Assembly: GCF_937890665.1 (NCBI RefSeq)
Contig: NZ_CALADU010000017.1
Span: 1-34,895 of the forward strand
DNA from: an uncultured Subdoligranulum sp.
GTDB taxonomy: Bacteria > Bacillota_A > Clostridia > Oscillospirales > Ruminococcaceae
Length of the DNA stretch: 34,895 nucleotides
Direction: 5' to 3'
Shown here one piece after another: positions 24,201 through 32,447 of the stretch; the stretch's first letter is position 1; each line of letters begins with the position of its first letter. The position numbers and the translations under genes were made by a program. Below the pieces are notes generated by a model. The model saw only the letters and a list, made by a program, of their open reading frames with translations, made no database searches and was not told the DNA's origin.

Positions 24201-25879
24201 CTTCCCGTCGCCCTCCCTGTATGTCCCACATAGGCAATCACCTGTCCAGTCTGCACTTGCTGACCAACCGTAACGCAGATGCCGGAACAATGGGCATACA
24301 GGGTCGTCAGCCCGCCGCCGTGGTCGATCTTGACATAGTACCCGTAACTGCCTCCCCAGCTGTCGGTGGCGTTGGCAATGGTGACGGTGCCGTCTGCGGT
24401 GGCCAGAATTGGCGTTCCCTCCGGTGCCGAGATATCGGTACCGCTGTGGTAACTGACTTCTCCCGTGAAAGGATCGGTGCGGTACCCTTGCGGCGAGGTG
24501 ATTGTTCCCGCCACCGGCAGCGGCCATTGCAGGGCACCATCCGCAAACACCGTATCCATGCCGGGCGCCATGAGCTCCCCGCTCCCCTGCACAAAACCAC
24601 CCAGCAGTTCACCCCAAAGGGTCGCGGTATCTTCTCCTGAAAGCAGTGTGAGGTACTCGTTCTGCCGTTCTGTGAAGTGATAAGCATCCCGCATTTCTTC
24701 CGGGGTGTGGTGGGTCAGTTGGATGACCAGAACCGTTTCGGTGATGGTTGTGGTTTCCGTCTCTCCATCGTCATTGGTCTGCTCTATCTCACGGGTTTGG
24801 GTTTCGGTGTGCCAATCCAGTTCATTCATATCCCACAGCACGGTGCGTAGCCGCTCCACATTATCCGCATCCAGATAGGCTACAGCAGTACCGTTGGCAT
24901 CGCCCGCCGTTTGAGAAGCAAAGACAGCCAGAACATCCTGCCACGCAATGGCATAGCTGCCATCGTTAGACTCGATTTCCTGACGGTCATATTCTGTTCT
25001 GTCCTCAATTTCTTCTAGTTGGTCCCGGTATTCTTCGTTAAGTAGTTCCACAGCTTCCTGAACACTGATGGCGTTTTCATCGGGTGTTTCTGCTGCGAAG
25101 AAAATGCCGTAGGCGGAGCCAGCCACCAGCGCAATCAAACAAATCAAAAGCACTATAAATACCGCAACCCAGCCCCCTGCAATCAGCGCAGCCGCAAGGC
25201 TCTGCAGAGCAGCCAGTAGATGCCGGATAGCCGAGCGTAGAACTGTCGTTGTCCTTTTGGCCGCTTCCACGCCATCTCGAGCTGTTTGCCTGGCACGGCG
25301 CAGCACCGCTTGTGTGCGCTGAGCCGCTTGTTGGGCCTGCTTCTCTTGCCGCACCGTGTTGGCTGCCGTGCGGAGTTGCTTTTTATCCCAGTCGACACCG
25401 CGCAGTCCTCTGGCAGTTCTCTTGGCCTGCCGCTGCCGTTCCTGGAACTTCCTGCTTTGCTTTTGTGCTACGCGGCGTTTCTGTTTCTGGCTTGCAGCCG
25501 TTTTCGGGTCCGATTGGGTTGCATCTAGGCGCATACCCTCGAAGTCATAAGGCTCGTCATGCACCTCGTTTTGCGGCGGGCATCGGTTCGGTTCGCGTTC
25601 ACAGGTAAGATGTTTGCGAGCGGCCTTTCCAGCTTTCCCTAGGGCAAAGGTCGCGCCATCCTCAAGCAGTGTTTCCCCCCGCCAGATGCCCTGTTCCTCC
25701 ATCTCCTGTGCGGAAGCATAGCTGCCCTCTGGGTCTGTTTTCATTATAGAAAAGCCCCTCTCCTTGCTTTTCAGCCACGCCTGCCGGGCCATCGTTTTGG
25801 GCAGGGTGCGGGATGGCTGTTCTTTGGGCAAGTGCCCGCCGGGTTTCTGTTTGATTTCTTTATGTTTGTTCTCTTTCAT
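24113..25879 (-). CDS. Conjugation-associated M23 peptidase (membrane-anchored), C-terminus altered
   Basis: A 588-residue protein of the kind coded after VirB4 in Tn1549-like ICEs. A long, basic, Gln/Arg-rich N-terminal part (residues ~100-220) precedes one membrane segment (GGWVAVFIVLLICLIALVAG) and a C-terminal M23/LytM domain with zinc motifs YHSGTDI and GSHLHFEV. It probably opens peptidoglycan for the transfer channel. After HLHFEV, M23 proteins normally have 10-15 more residues ending in a proline-rich stretch; here the frame runs into sequence antisense to the end of hxlR, so the last ~22 residues are foreign. ATG at 25879 (MKENKHK) chosen. Confidence 0.85.
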   Translation of the reverse strand: MKENKHKEIKQKPGGHLPKEQPSRTLPKTMARQAWLKSKERGFSIMKTDPEGSYASAQEMEEQGIWRGETLLEDGATFALGKAGKAARKHLTCEREPNRCPPQNEVHDEPYDFEGMRLDATQSDPKTAASQKQKRRVAQKQSRKFQERQRQAKRTARGLRGVDWDKKQLRTAANTVRQEKQAQQAAQRTQAVLRRARQTARDGVEAAKRTTTVLRSAIRHLLAALQSLAAALIAGGWVAVFIVLLICLIALVAGSAYGIFFAAETPDENAISVQEAVELLNEEYRDQLEEIEDRTEYDRQEIESNDGSYAIAWQDVLAVFASQTAGDANGTAVAYLDADNVERLRTVLWDMNELDWHTETQTREIEQTNDDGETETTTITETVLVIQLTHHTPEEMRDAYHFTERQNEYLTLLSGEDTATLWGELLGGFVQGSGELMAPGMDTVFADGALQWPLPVAGTITSPQGYRTDPFTGEVSYHSGTDISAPEGTPILATADGTVTIANATDSWGGSYGYYVKIDHGGGLTTLYAHCSGICVTVGQQVQTGQVIAYVGHTGRATGSHLHFEVKKEENLMAIKTGFRANCEYSMH

Positions 25880-25913
25880 GGAATCACCCGCTTTACAAAA
25901 TTGTCTTATCGAC

Positions 25914-25952
25914 AGAAATGACCACCTGCTGATGGAGCAGGTGGTCATTTCT
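25914..25952 (-). terminator. Hairpin between MBL and M23 genes
   Basis: A 17-bp perfect stem (25914-25930 with 25936-25952) with a five-base loop, directly after the stop of the MBL gene. The T-run is weak. Confidence 0.6.
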
Positions 25953-25962
25953 ATCTACAGAG

Positions 25963-27111
25963 TCATGGATTGCATCTACCGCAAGGCGTGTAGCCGCAGC
26001 CGATCAGTTCTTCCCGTGTGGCATCGGTAAAGTCTTTATTCTTGTCGCTCATTTGCTCTACGCTGGAACAGTCCGGGTAGTGGAATTTCTTGGTGTGGGT
26101 GTTCAGCACATATCGGGTACTTTGGGGCAGCGCCGTAGCAAGCGGTGTGTCCGGTGTCGTTTGGCTACCCGGCGTCCAGTCCTCGCAGGGGCTTGTGCTG
26201 AACCAGCATTTTTCTCCATCGGAATATACGGTAACCTCGCCCTGCTTGTCCGTCCGATACAGATCGACACCATGCTGCTGCAGGGCGTCCATGGTCTGTT
26301 CTGTAGGGTGTCCATACGGGTTGCCCTCCCCCACACTGAGAAAGGCATATGCTGGGGATGCCGCCTTCAGCAGTTCTTCACTGGTTGAAGAAGAGCTTCC
26401 ATGATGACCTACCACATACAGATCGCAAGCCAGATCTTGCCCGGAATTCACCATGTCCTGTTCTGCGTCCTGCTCGGCATCGCCAGTCAGCAGACATCGG
26501 ACGTCACCATATTCGATGCGCAGGCAAAGCGAATTGCTGTTATCCGAATCATAGTCATAATCCTTGGGACCTACGATTTGGATTTCCGCGCTTCCGAGAG
26601 AGAAAGTATCCCCTTGGGTTGGGGAAATCACCGGGACAACCTTTTCTGCCAGCACGTTTTGCAGGGATTGGTAGATCTGGGTATCGGTGGTATAGTCGGG
26701 CATCAAAGCCTGTTCCACTGGCGTGGTGTGGAGCACGCCCACCAGACCGCTGATGTGATCCTCGTCATAGTGGGAAGCCACCAGCCATTCCAGTTCCGAC
26801 ACACCGTGCTGCTGGAGGTAAGCGACCACATAGGAGGAGGCGCCGCGCCCGCCACCGTCGTAGAGCAGATACTCACCACCCGCCTGCACCAGCACCGAAA
26901 GCCCTTGCCCCACATCCAGCATGGTCAAGGAAAACGGGGCATCCTTTGCCCCATCTACCGTTGGCGCGGCATTGGGTTCCTCCGGTATTGCAGTAACCGC
27001 CGGGGATAGCGTTGGCTCAGGTGCAGGGCTGGAAGCACAGGCGACACTACTAATAGCCAGTGCCGCCGCCAGAACAACGCCGGAGATTTTGCGAAGAATA
27101 TCCTGTACCAT
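25963..27111 (-). CDS. MBL-fold (ComEC/Rec2-type) lipoprotein
   Basis: A 382-residue protein. Signal with lipobox ISSVAC (Cys near 25), a Pro/Ala-rich linker, then a metallo-beta-lactamase domain of the ComEC C-terminal type: MLDVGQGLSVLVQ, YDGGGRG, SHYDEDHISGL with the HxDxDH metal site, LTGDAE, VGHHGSSSST. After residue ~310 follows a small C-terminal domain with CSSVEQM and CGYTPCGRC, possibly zinc-binding. It would sit on the outer membrane face and may act on DNA or nucleotides; the role is not known. ATG at 27111 has AAGGAG six bases upstream. Divergent from the XRE gene. A piece of a close relative survives at 11650-11766. Confidence 0.85.
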   Translation of the reverse strand: MVQDILRKISGVVLAAALAISSVACASSPAPEPTLSPAVTAIPEEPNAAPTVDGAKDAPFSLTMLDVGQGLSVLVQAGGEYLLYDGGGRGASSYVVAYLQQHGVSELEWLVASHYDEDHISGLVGVLHTTPVEQALMPDYTTDTQIYQSLQNVLAEKVVPVISPTQGDTFSLGSAEIQIVGPKDYDYDSDNSNSLCLRIEYGDVRCLLTGDAEQDAEQDMVNSGQDLACDLYVVGHHGSSSSTSEELLKAASPAYAFLSVGEGNPYGHPTEQTMDALQQHGVDLYRTDKQGEVTVYSDGEKCWFSTSPCEDWTPGSQTTPDTPLATALPQSTRYVLNTHTKKFHYPDCSSVEQMSDKNKDFTDATREELIGCGYTPCGRCNP

Positions 27112-27235
27112 AAAACACTCCTTACATATAGAGGCAGTGTAAGCGAAAGATAGCGCGAAAAAGGGCGCATTCCGTCTAGCGTGTGCCTTTTTCATCCACG
27201 AACGGTATGCCCAAGAAATATTTGCAGATACTTTT

Positions 27236-27260
27236 CTATATCCGTATTATACGGATATAG
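27236..27260. promoter_or_regulatory. Perfect 25-bp palindrome, likely XRE operator
   Basis: CTATATCCGTAT, one central T, ATACGGATATAG: twelve-base arms without mismatch, 62 bases before the XRE start, in the gap to the divergent MBL gene. It contains TATTATAC, so it could overlap a -10 box. Autoregulation by the XRE protein is the likely use. Confidence 0.6.
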
Positions 27261-27321
27261 TTTATTATATTGTTTTGCCACCGTAGTTACAATATTGGTA
27301 AACAAATGGTGGGAGACGTTT

Positions 27322-27675
27322 ATGGAGCTGGATTACAAAGCCATTGGCAAGCGGATCAAAATCGCGCGCATCGGATTGGACCTTACGCAAGAACAGTTGG
27401 CCGATAAGGTATCCTTGTCCCCCACCCACATGAGCAACGTGGAGACGGGAACCACCAAGGTCAGCCTGACGACTATCGTAAAAATCGCCAACGCACTGGG
27501 CGTTACAGTGGATGATCTGCTGTGCGACAACCTGCTGCAGGCCCGTCCTCAGTTTGAACGCGATATGCAGACACTGCTGGACAGCTGCGAACCATATGAA
27601 GTTCGCATCGCCTATGAAGTTGCCAAAGCTGCCATAGAAACCGTGCGGGCCAATGAAAAATTGAAACAGGAATAA
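27322..27675 (+). CDS. XRE-family regulator
   Basis: A 117-residue protein with a Cro/CI HTH in residues 8-62 (RIGLDLTQEQLADKVSLSP, HMSNVETGTTKVSL) and a short helical tail with Lys-rich end. GGGAG seven bases before the ATG at 27322 decides the start; the longer frame begins in the palindrome region. It is divergent from the MBL lipoprotein and probably controls it through the palindrome at 27236-27260. This type is common as a small regulator in Firmicute ICEs. Confidence 0.85.
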   Translation: MELDYKAIGKRIKIARIGLDLTQEQLADKVSLSPTHMSNVETGTTKVSLTTIVKIANALGVTVDDLLCDNLLQARPQFERDMQTLLDSCEPYEVRIAYEVAKAAIETVRANEKLKQE

Positions 27676-27676
27676 A

Positions 27677-27705
27677 AAGGCGCGGACCCGATGAAGCCGC
27701 GCCTT
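27677..27705. terminator. Two-way terminator between XRE and the polymerase operon
   Basis: A 9-bp stem AAGGCGCGG/CCGCGCCTT with T-rich sequence on both outer sides, between convergent gene ends. Confidence 0.75.
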
Positions 27706-27712
27706 TCCCTTT

Positions 27713-27967
27713 TCATACTTTTGCTTCCACAAACCATCGCCCTTTCTCGAACCACAGTTTGCTTTCCTGACCATCGATCACACACAGATATCGATCTCCT
27801 ACACCTCCCACCTCGGCGGCACGACGGCTTACATCCTTAATTTTATCAATCTTATAGATCTGTTCCGGACCAAATAGGATTGCCAATGGACGTAATCGCC
27901 CATCCTCCTCAAATCGCACCTCCACCGCCACATAGCGCTTTTCTCGCTTGTTCATACTACCTGCCAT
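27713..27967 (-). CDS. Small protein accompanying the Y-family polymerase
   Basis: An 84-residue, mostly beta-strand protein (RYVAVEVRFEEDGRLRPLAILF, DRYLCVIDGQESKLWFEKGRWFVE). It begins 12 bases after the polymerase gene. Small proteins of this appearance often follow UmuC-like genes in Firmicutes, so it may be a partner of the polymerase. I do not know a function. A second in-frame ATG four codons in, at MNKREKRY, is an alternative start. Confidence 0.7.
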   Translation of the reverse strand: MAGSMNKREKRYVAVEVRFEEDGRLRPLAILFGPEQIYKIDKIKDVSRRAAEVGGVGDRYLCVIDGQESKLWFEKGRWFVEAKV

Positions 27968-27979
27968 CGATGCTCCTCC

Positions 27980-29236
27980 TTATCCCGCATTGAAAAAGCC
28001 CACCGGATGGACCGTGTGGTCGTCCTTCGGATTGATTTGTCCCAGGCCCCTGTCAGTATAAATTCGTGCGCGCTGTACACAGGTATACCCGTACCGCTCT
28101 CTTACGGTGTCCACCGCCTTGTCGATTCGCTCCAATTTTTCCCTCTTTTCCTGATTACTGAAAAAGCCCAACTGAATGGCACAATCTTCCGGCACAAGAC
28201 CGGCACCGCGCACCCCTACTCCGCGCAAAGGCTTCCCCCATCGATAGTTACTTTTGAAAAGTGAAAAGGCCACCTGAGCAATTTCCAGAGCACCATTGGT
28301 GGGCGTGTCAATTTTGCGTTGTCGTACAAATCCCGCAAGGTCACAATCTCGGATTGACACCTCTACAACGGTGCATTTCATCCCTAACTCTCGCATTCGC
28401 ATCGCCACACTCTCACTCATAACCAGCAGCATGAGCCAGACATCTGCATCATTGATCAGATCCCGAGGTGTGGTTCCGCTATTTCCAACACTTTTAATCG
28501 TAGCAGTGTGATCCTGTCTTGCAACCGGAGACGTATCCAAACCACGGGCAAAAGCAGAAAGAGTGTACCCAAGTTTTCCAAACCATCCCTGCAAAGTTTG
28601 GGGATCTGTTTCTGCCAGCTGGCCAATGGTTCGGATTGCGTAAGAATTCAATTTCTTCTGGGTTGCCGGCCCCACATACAGCAAATCCTGTACAGGCAGC
28701 GGGTAAACGATTTGCTTGTAGTTGTCGGCCTCAATGCGGGTAATCGCATCCGGCTTTTTATAATCACTCCCCAATTTTGCGGTCACCTTATTGTTGGAAA
28801 CACCGATACTCACTGTAATTCCTAGTTCTCTCTTAACTCGGTCGCTAATCTCTTGGGCAATCGTCATGGGGCTGCCAAACAAACCGGTGCTACCGGAAAC
28901 ATCGACCCAGCTTTCATCCAGGCCGAACCCCTCGATCTGGTCGCTGTAGTCTTGCAGAATTTCCCGCACATACCTGCTATACCGCATATACTCCGTGTAA
29001 TGGGGCGGAACAATAATCAGGTCCCGACAACATTGCTGTGCTTGCCAGATGGCCATGCCCGTCTTGACCCCCATGTGTTTGGCTGGATAGCTGGCTGTCA
29101 GTACAATTCCATGCCGTTCTTCTTTACTGCCGCAGACAGCGATCCGTTTTCCGCGCAGATCGGGGTTCTCCTGCATTTCCACGCTGGCATAAAAGGAGTT
29201 GCAATCGCAATGGAGAATGTGCCGCTGCCGAATCAT
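27980..29236 (-). CDS. Y-family translesion DNA polymerase (UmuC/DinB-like)
   Basis: A 418-residue error-prone polymerase. Catalytic carboxylates lie in HCDCNSFYASVE (start) and GFGLDESWVDVSG (near residue 105); SIGVSNNKVTAKLGSDYKKPDA and LLYVGPATQKKL form the palm/thumb HhH region, and the C-terminal part is the little-finger domain. The type is UvrX/UmuC-like, often plasmid- or phage-borne. ATG at 29236 follows GGGAGTGAG. A consensus promoter (29257-29285) lies upstream, with an operator half inside its spacer, and is divergent from the S24 repressor gene. Together they form an SOS-like unit. Confidence 0.93.
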   Translation of the reverse strand: MIRQRHILHCDCNSFYASVEMQENPDLRGKRIAVCGSKEERHGIVLTASYPAKHMGVKTGMAIWQAQQCCRDLIIVPPHYTEYMRYSRYVREILQDYSDQIEGFGLDESWVDVSGSTGLFGSPMTIAQEISDRVKRELGITVSIGVSNNKVTAKLGSDYKKPDAITRIEADNYKQIVYPLPVQDLLYVGPATQKKLNSYAIRTIGQLAETDPQTLQGWFGKLGYTLSAFARGLDTSPVARQDHTATIKSVGNSGTTPRDLINDADVWLMLLVMSESVAMRMRELGMKCTVVEVSIRDCDLAGFVRQRKIDTPTNGALEIAQVAFSLFKSNYRWGKPLRGVGVRGAGLVPEDCAIQLGFFSNQEKREKLERIDKAVDTVRERYGYTCVQRARIYTDRGLGQINPKDDHTVHPVGFFNAG

Positions 29237-29256
29237 CTTCTCACTCCCTCACCTCC

Positions 29257-29285
29257 ATTATATTTACACGTTTTGTCATTTTCAA
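29257..29285 (-). promoter_or_regulatory. Promoter of the polymerase operon
   Basis: On the minus strand TTGAAA (complement 29280-29285) and TATAAT (complement 29257-29262) are separated by exactly 17 bases. The spacer is largely filled by the operator arm 29263-29278, so bound repressor would block polymerase. Confidence 0.75.
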
Positions 29286-29312
29286 GTATTTATTTTTGAC
29301 AATCCGTGTAAA
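29263..29312. promoter_or_regulatory. Paired inverted operator arms of the S24 repressor
   Basis: TTTACACGTTTTGTCA (29263-29278) and TGACAATCCGTGTAAA (29297-29312) are inverted copies with two mismatches, 18 bases apart. A third half-site, TTTACACT, is at 29325-29332 within the repressor promoter. The arrangement covers both divergent promoters. Confidence 0.65.
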
Positions 29313-29319
29313 TGTATCA

Positions 29320-29348
29320 TTGACTTTACACTGGAAACAAGATATACT
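29320..29348 (+). promoter_or_regulatory. Promoter of the S24 repressor gene
   Basis: TTGACT at 29320-29325 and TATACT at 29343-29348 with a 17-base spacer; the start codon follows 20 bases later at 29368. Confidence 0.75.
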
Positions 29349-29367
29349 ATTCGTGAGGTGAAGTACC

Positions 29368-30051
29368 ATGAGTTGGAGAGACCGAATCAGGCAAGCCCGA
29401 GAATCTCAAAAACTAACCCGCGAGCAGGTAGTGAGTCGCATGCATGCTTATCTGCCCGCAGATAAGGCTGTTGTTGCGCGTACTCTTGCTGCCTGGGAGG
29501 GTGGAGATCGAGAGCCTAGAGTGACGCAGGCGATTGCCTTGGCAAAAGCGCTGGGATATCACGAGGTTTCCGATCTTTTCTATGACTCAGACGAGGCACA
29601 GCTCAACAAGTTGGGGTTAGATCGTTTGGAAGAGTATCGCAGCTTGTTATTGCGCTCTCCCCAATTCCGGGAAACCGTCCAACCTGTGCTTCGGTTATTA
29701 CCGGTGTATCTCCAGCCCGCTTCCGCCGGTACCGGCCAGTGGCTGGACGATGATCTGTCGGAAGAGATGGAAGTGGATGATTCCGTCCCCGCAAGCGCCG
29801 AGTTCGGCGTCCGATTGGCTGGTGATAGTATGTCGCCCCGCTTTGCGGACGGCCAAATCGTCTGGGCCCGCAAGACCGAAACCGCGGAGAATGGCGAGAT
29901 CGTGCTGTGCGTATTAAACGATCAGGGTTACTGCAAGAAGCTGCACCGCGATGAACACGGTGTATCTTTGATTTCTCTGAATCCGAAATATGATCCCATC
30001 TCTATTACAGAAGTGGACGAGTTTTGGATCATGGGATGCGTAGTAGGATAA
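29368..30051 (+). CDS. LexA-like self-cleaving repressor (XRE + S24 peptidase)
   Basis: A 227-residue protein. Residues 5-65 are an HTH of XRE type; residues ~115-225 a LexA/UmuD-like S24 domain with Ala120-Gly121 as probable cleavage site, Ser154 in AGDSMSPRF and Lys190 in GYCKKL as the catalytic pair. RecA filaments would trigger self-cleavage after DNA damage and free the divergent promoters. The gene is followed by the SRAP gene 23 bases downstream. It differs from housekeeping LexA by its HTH type and is the kind found on phages and ICEs (CI/ImmR-like). Confidence 0.92.
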   Translation: MSWRDRIRQARESQKLTREQVVSRMHAYLPADKAVVARTLAAWEGGDREPRVTQAIALAKALGYHEVSDLFYDSDEAQLNKLGLDRLEEYRSLLLRSPQFRETVQPVLRLLPVYLQPASAGTGQWLDDDLSEEMEVDDSVPASAEFGVRLAGDSMSPRFADGQIVWARKTETAENGEIVLCVLNDQGYCKKLHRDEHGVSLISLNPKYDPISITEVDEFWIMGCVVG

Positions 30052-30074
30052 GCTTCAAGAAAGGGGCAGGCTGT

Positions 30075-30680
30075 ATGTGTGGGCGTTATCTGTTCTCGAC
30101 CCAAGAATATAAGGAATTCCGCCAAATTGTCCGGGATGCCCAGCGCCGCAGCAACGGCCAGCACAACGAACTGAACTTTCCTATGGCAGGTGATATTGCA
30201 CCTACCACTGAAGCTCCGGTACTGATTGCCAGCGGCGACAAAGTCGTGGCTGAATTTCAGAGGTGGGGCATCCCCGGCTGGCGCGGTGGTCTGATGATCA
30301 ACGCCCGTGCCGAAACGGTCTGCGAGAAGCCTATGTTCCGCCGGAGCATGGCCGCGCAGCGGTGTGTGATCCCTGCCAGCGGGTACTATGAGTGGGACAC
30401 GGGCAGGCACAAGTATTTCTTCCAGCTGCCGGGCAAACCGATCTATCTGGCAGGCATCTACGATAATATAGAGGGCGTCAACTGCTTTGTGGTCCTGACC
30501 ACCGCCCCTAACGAAACTGTAAAAGACATCCATGACCGTATGCCGCTGATTCTCAGCCATGAACAGGTTCGGCCATGGCTTACCGACGCACAGTCTGCGC
30601 TGCAACTGCTGACAATCGTGCCCCCTGCGCTCCAGCGCAGCAGCGAAGATGGGCAGTTGCGTTTTGGCGACCTGGTGTGA
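30075..30680 (+). CDS. SRAP-domain protein (YedK/HMCES type)
   Basis: A 201-residue protein that crosslinks to abasic sites in single-stranded DNA and shields them. The catalytic Cys2 follows directly after Met (MCGRYLF), which fixes the start at 30075; NARAET, GYYEWD and IHDRMPLIL hold the Asn, Glu and His of the active site. AAGGGG lies upstream. Its place behind an S24 repressor and opposite an error-prone polymerase suggests joint induction on DNA damage, or when the element enters as single-stranded DNA. Confidence 0.94.
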   Translation: MCGRYLFSTQEYKEFRQIVRDAQRRSNGQHNELNFPMAGDIAPTTEAPVLIASGDKVVAEFQRWGIPGWRGGLMINARAETVCEKPMFRRSMAAQRCVIPASGYYEWDTGRHKYFFQLPGKPIYLAGIYDNIEGVNCFVVLTTAPNETVKDIHDRMPLILSHEQVRPWLTDAQSALQLLTIVPPALQRSSEDGQLRFGDLV

Positions 30681-30725
30681 TATGCTTATAATGTTGTGAT
30701 GACAAAGTTTTTGAAGGAGTCCCCC

Positions 30726-30932
30726 ATGAATGTCCTGTTCAGTTCCATGGAATATGATTTTCATTCACTTATCAAGGTGGCCGAAATGGCGGGGCTTGCC
30801 GGGGTCATCACCTTTCATCAGGCGGGCGACGACTATCTGGTCACCTTCCCAGATGTGGAGAAAACCGAGGAAATGGTACAGGACTACCGCGCGCGCCTGC
30901 GGGATTTGGAAAATAATATCTGGTCACATTAA
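30726..30932 (+). CDS. Small protein of unknown function after the SRAP gene
   Basis: A 68-residue acidic protein (MNVLFSSMEYDFHSLIK to RDLENNIWSH) with a likely alpha/beta start and a C-terminal helix. AAGGAG six bases before the ATG supports translation. It lies 45 bases after the SRAP stop and could be the last gene of the repressor-SRAP unit. I do not recognise the family. Confidence 0.65.
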   Translation: MNVLFSSMEYDFHSLIKVAEMAGLAGVITFHQAGDDYLVTFPDVEKTEEMVQDYRARLRDLENNIWSH

Positions 30933-31014
30933 TTTTGCTATCTTTGTGGTACGGTGCCCTTCCTTTTGTACGTACCAATCACACAACAAAGCCGTAGAAG
31001 CATATAAAATAAAA

Positions 31015-31051
31015 ACGGGCGTCGCCATGTGTTTAACATGACGACGCCCGT
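31015..31051 (-). terminator. Terminator after the secreted-protein gene
   Basis: A 10-bp outer stem ACGGGCGTCG/CGACGCCCGT with an inner CATGT/ACATG stem; on the minus strand TTTTTATTTTAT follows. Confidence 0.75.
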
Positions 31052-31107
31052 AAACTCTATATGACATATGACGAAAAATAAGTAGTACACAAACCGGTAT
31101 ATGGTTT

Positions 31108-31572
31108 TTATTCTTCAAAAAGGAAACTGGGGTCCATCTCGCCTATGCCATCAGTAACGCTTGCTCTGGGGCACCAGTCAAGAATGGTTCTCTTATCTAC
31201 ACCAGAAGCGTTGCAGGCACTGCACTGCCAATTCTGAGAGTAGACCACTATACAAGAGCAGGGATGATTGGCAGCCGGCTGATGAATTCTTGTCGCGTCC
31301 ACCGACCCGATATAACTCTTGTTCGTATGATTTCCATTGGAACAACCATTGCGCGCTGCATTTTCTCCAATTTGCTCGGTAGAGGAGAAGCCAACTTTCA
31401 CAATCCCGCCGTCCGGCATTTCCATTTCGTGGATGCCTTGCTCGTATGTTGTTGCCTCCGCAGTGGGCTTTGCTTCAGGTTCATCCACGTTTGCACTGCT
31501 TGCAAACGCTGCAACGGGCAGCATAAGTGCAGCACAGGCAACCAAGAGGACCAAAGATAATGATTTTTTCAT
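31108..31572 (-). CDS. Secreted Cys-rich protein of unknown function
   Basis: A 154-residue protein with a clear signal peptide (MKKSLSLVLLVACAALMLP, cut after AFA). The mature part has about six Cys, among them CSC and CSAC, suggesting disulfides or metal binding. GGAGG lies just before the ATG. It follows the sigma/anti-sigma pair on the same strand by about 45 bases and may be part of their output. The lower GC content of 31.1-32.9 kb compared with the flanking ICE genes suggests a separate origin. Confidence 0.72.
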   Translation of the reverse strand: MKKSLSLVLLVACAALMLPVAAFASSANVDEPEAKPTAEATTYEQGIHEMEMPDGGIVKVGFSSTEQIGENAARNGCSNGNHTNKSYIGSVDATRIHQPAANHPCSCIVVYSQNWQCSACNASGVDKRTILDWCPRASVTDGIGEMDPSFLFEE

Positions 31573-31616
31573 ACTGACCTCCTATTCGTTCTTATCAATT
31601 GTCATACAGAGATACA

Positions 31617-32447
31617 CTAAGAATTGCGTTGCAAGCTATCCAGAATTTCTAAAAAGGTATTCTCCGGTATGTCTGCTTCACCGTCGTTTTCTCCCCATAC
31701 ATCGGCATACAGATGATACAGCACATGGTCTGACACAAAATACGTTTCCATTTGTCGAACTTTCCCGTCGACACGGCCGACCGAAATTTGCATCGCAATC
31801 CCGGACGGAGTGTGATGTGTTACAAACTCGGTGTCGTACACACCGGAGTTTCCTTTTGCAGTGACCAAATCGAAGGATTGCTCAGTGAAGTAAGTTCCTG
31901 CCGAAAAAAGCACTGTATATGCTTTCCCATTTTTATCACTGTCGGAGAACAGCGCTGTGGCTTCGATCTTTTCTACAGTATCATTCTCCCCAGTATAAGC
32001 GGTGAGATTTACCGCTGAATCACTATCATGAATTTTGCTTTGCAGCAGCTCGCTTGTCAGCAGGGGAATTCCAGTTTTTTCTTCCACCTCGTTCCAGTTC
32101 TCAACAGAGTACGACACAGAGCTTTCCTTATTTTCTTCTGAATCTTTCAGTGCAGCGGTCAAAAAATCACTTTTCACTGTAGAAACTGGAAATACGAGCT
32201 GCTGATCATCTATTATAAATTGGTACTGTCCATATTGAGAGTTTCTCCACTGCAACTGAACACCGCTGTAAATTCCAGCACCAAGAAGAAATATGAATAA
32301 AGCCGCGCACAGGAGGTGTTGCCAGCCCACTTTCCTTCTATAGGAAGCAGGAACTGCTTTAGATAATGTATTCCGGATTTCCGATTTTTTCTCTTTGTCC
32401 AGAAAAACGCCATCGAACATTTCTTTATAGATATCAGTTGTTTGCAA
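31617..32447 (-). CDS. Anti-sigma factor-like membrane protein
   Basis: A 276-residue protein with ~40 cytoplasmic residues, one membrane segment (LLCAALFIFLLGAGIYSGV, about 45-63) and an extracellular domain of ~200 residues ending in a strand-rich region. Its start overlaps the ECF sigma gene by 14 bases. Topology and coupling to a sigma factor make an anti-sigma factor likely; the extracellular part would sense a signal at the cell surface. No family name is certain. Confidence 0.75.
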   Translation of the reverse strand: MQTTDIYKEMFDGVFLDKEKKSEIRNTLSKAVPASYRRKVGWQHLLCAALFIFLLGAGIYSGVQLQWRNSQYGQYQFIIDDQQLVFPVSTVKSDFLTAALKDSEENKESSVSYSVENWNEVEEKTGIPLLTSELLQSKIHDSDSAVNLTAYTGENDTVEKIEATALFSDSDKNGKAYTVLFSAGTYFTEQSFDLVTAKGNSGVYDTEFVTHHTPSGIAMQISVGRVDGKVRQMETYFVSDHVLYHLYADVWGENDGEADIPENTFLEILDSLQRNS

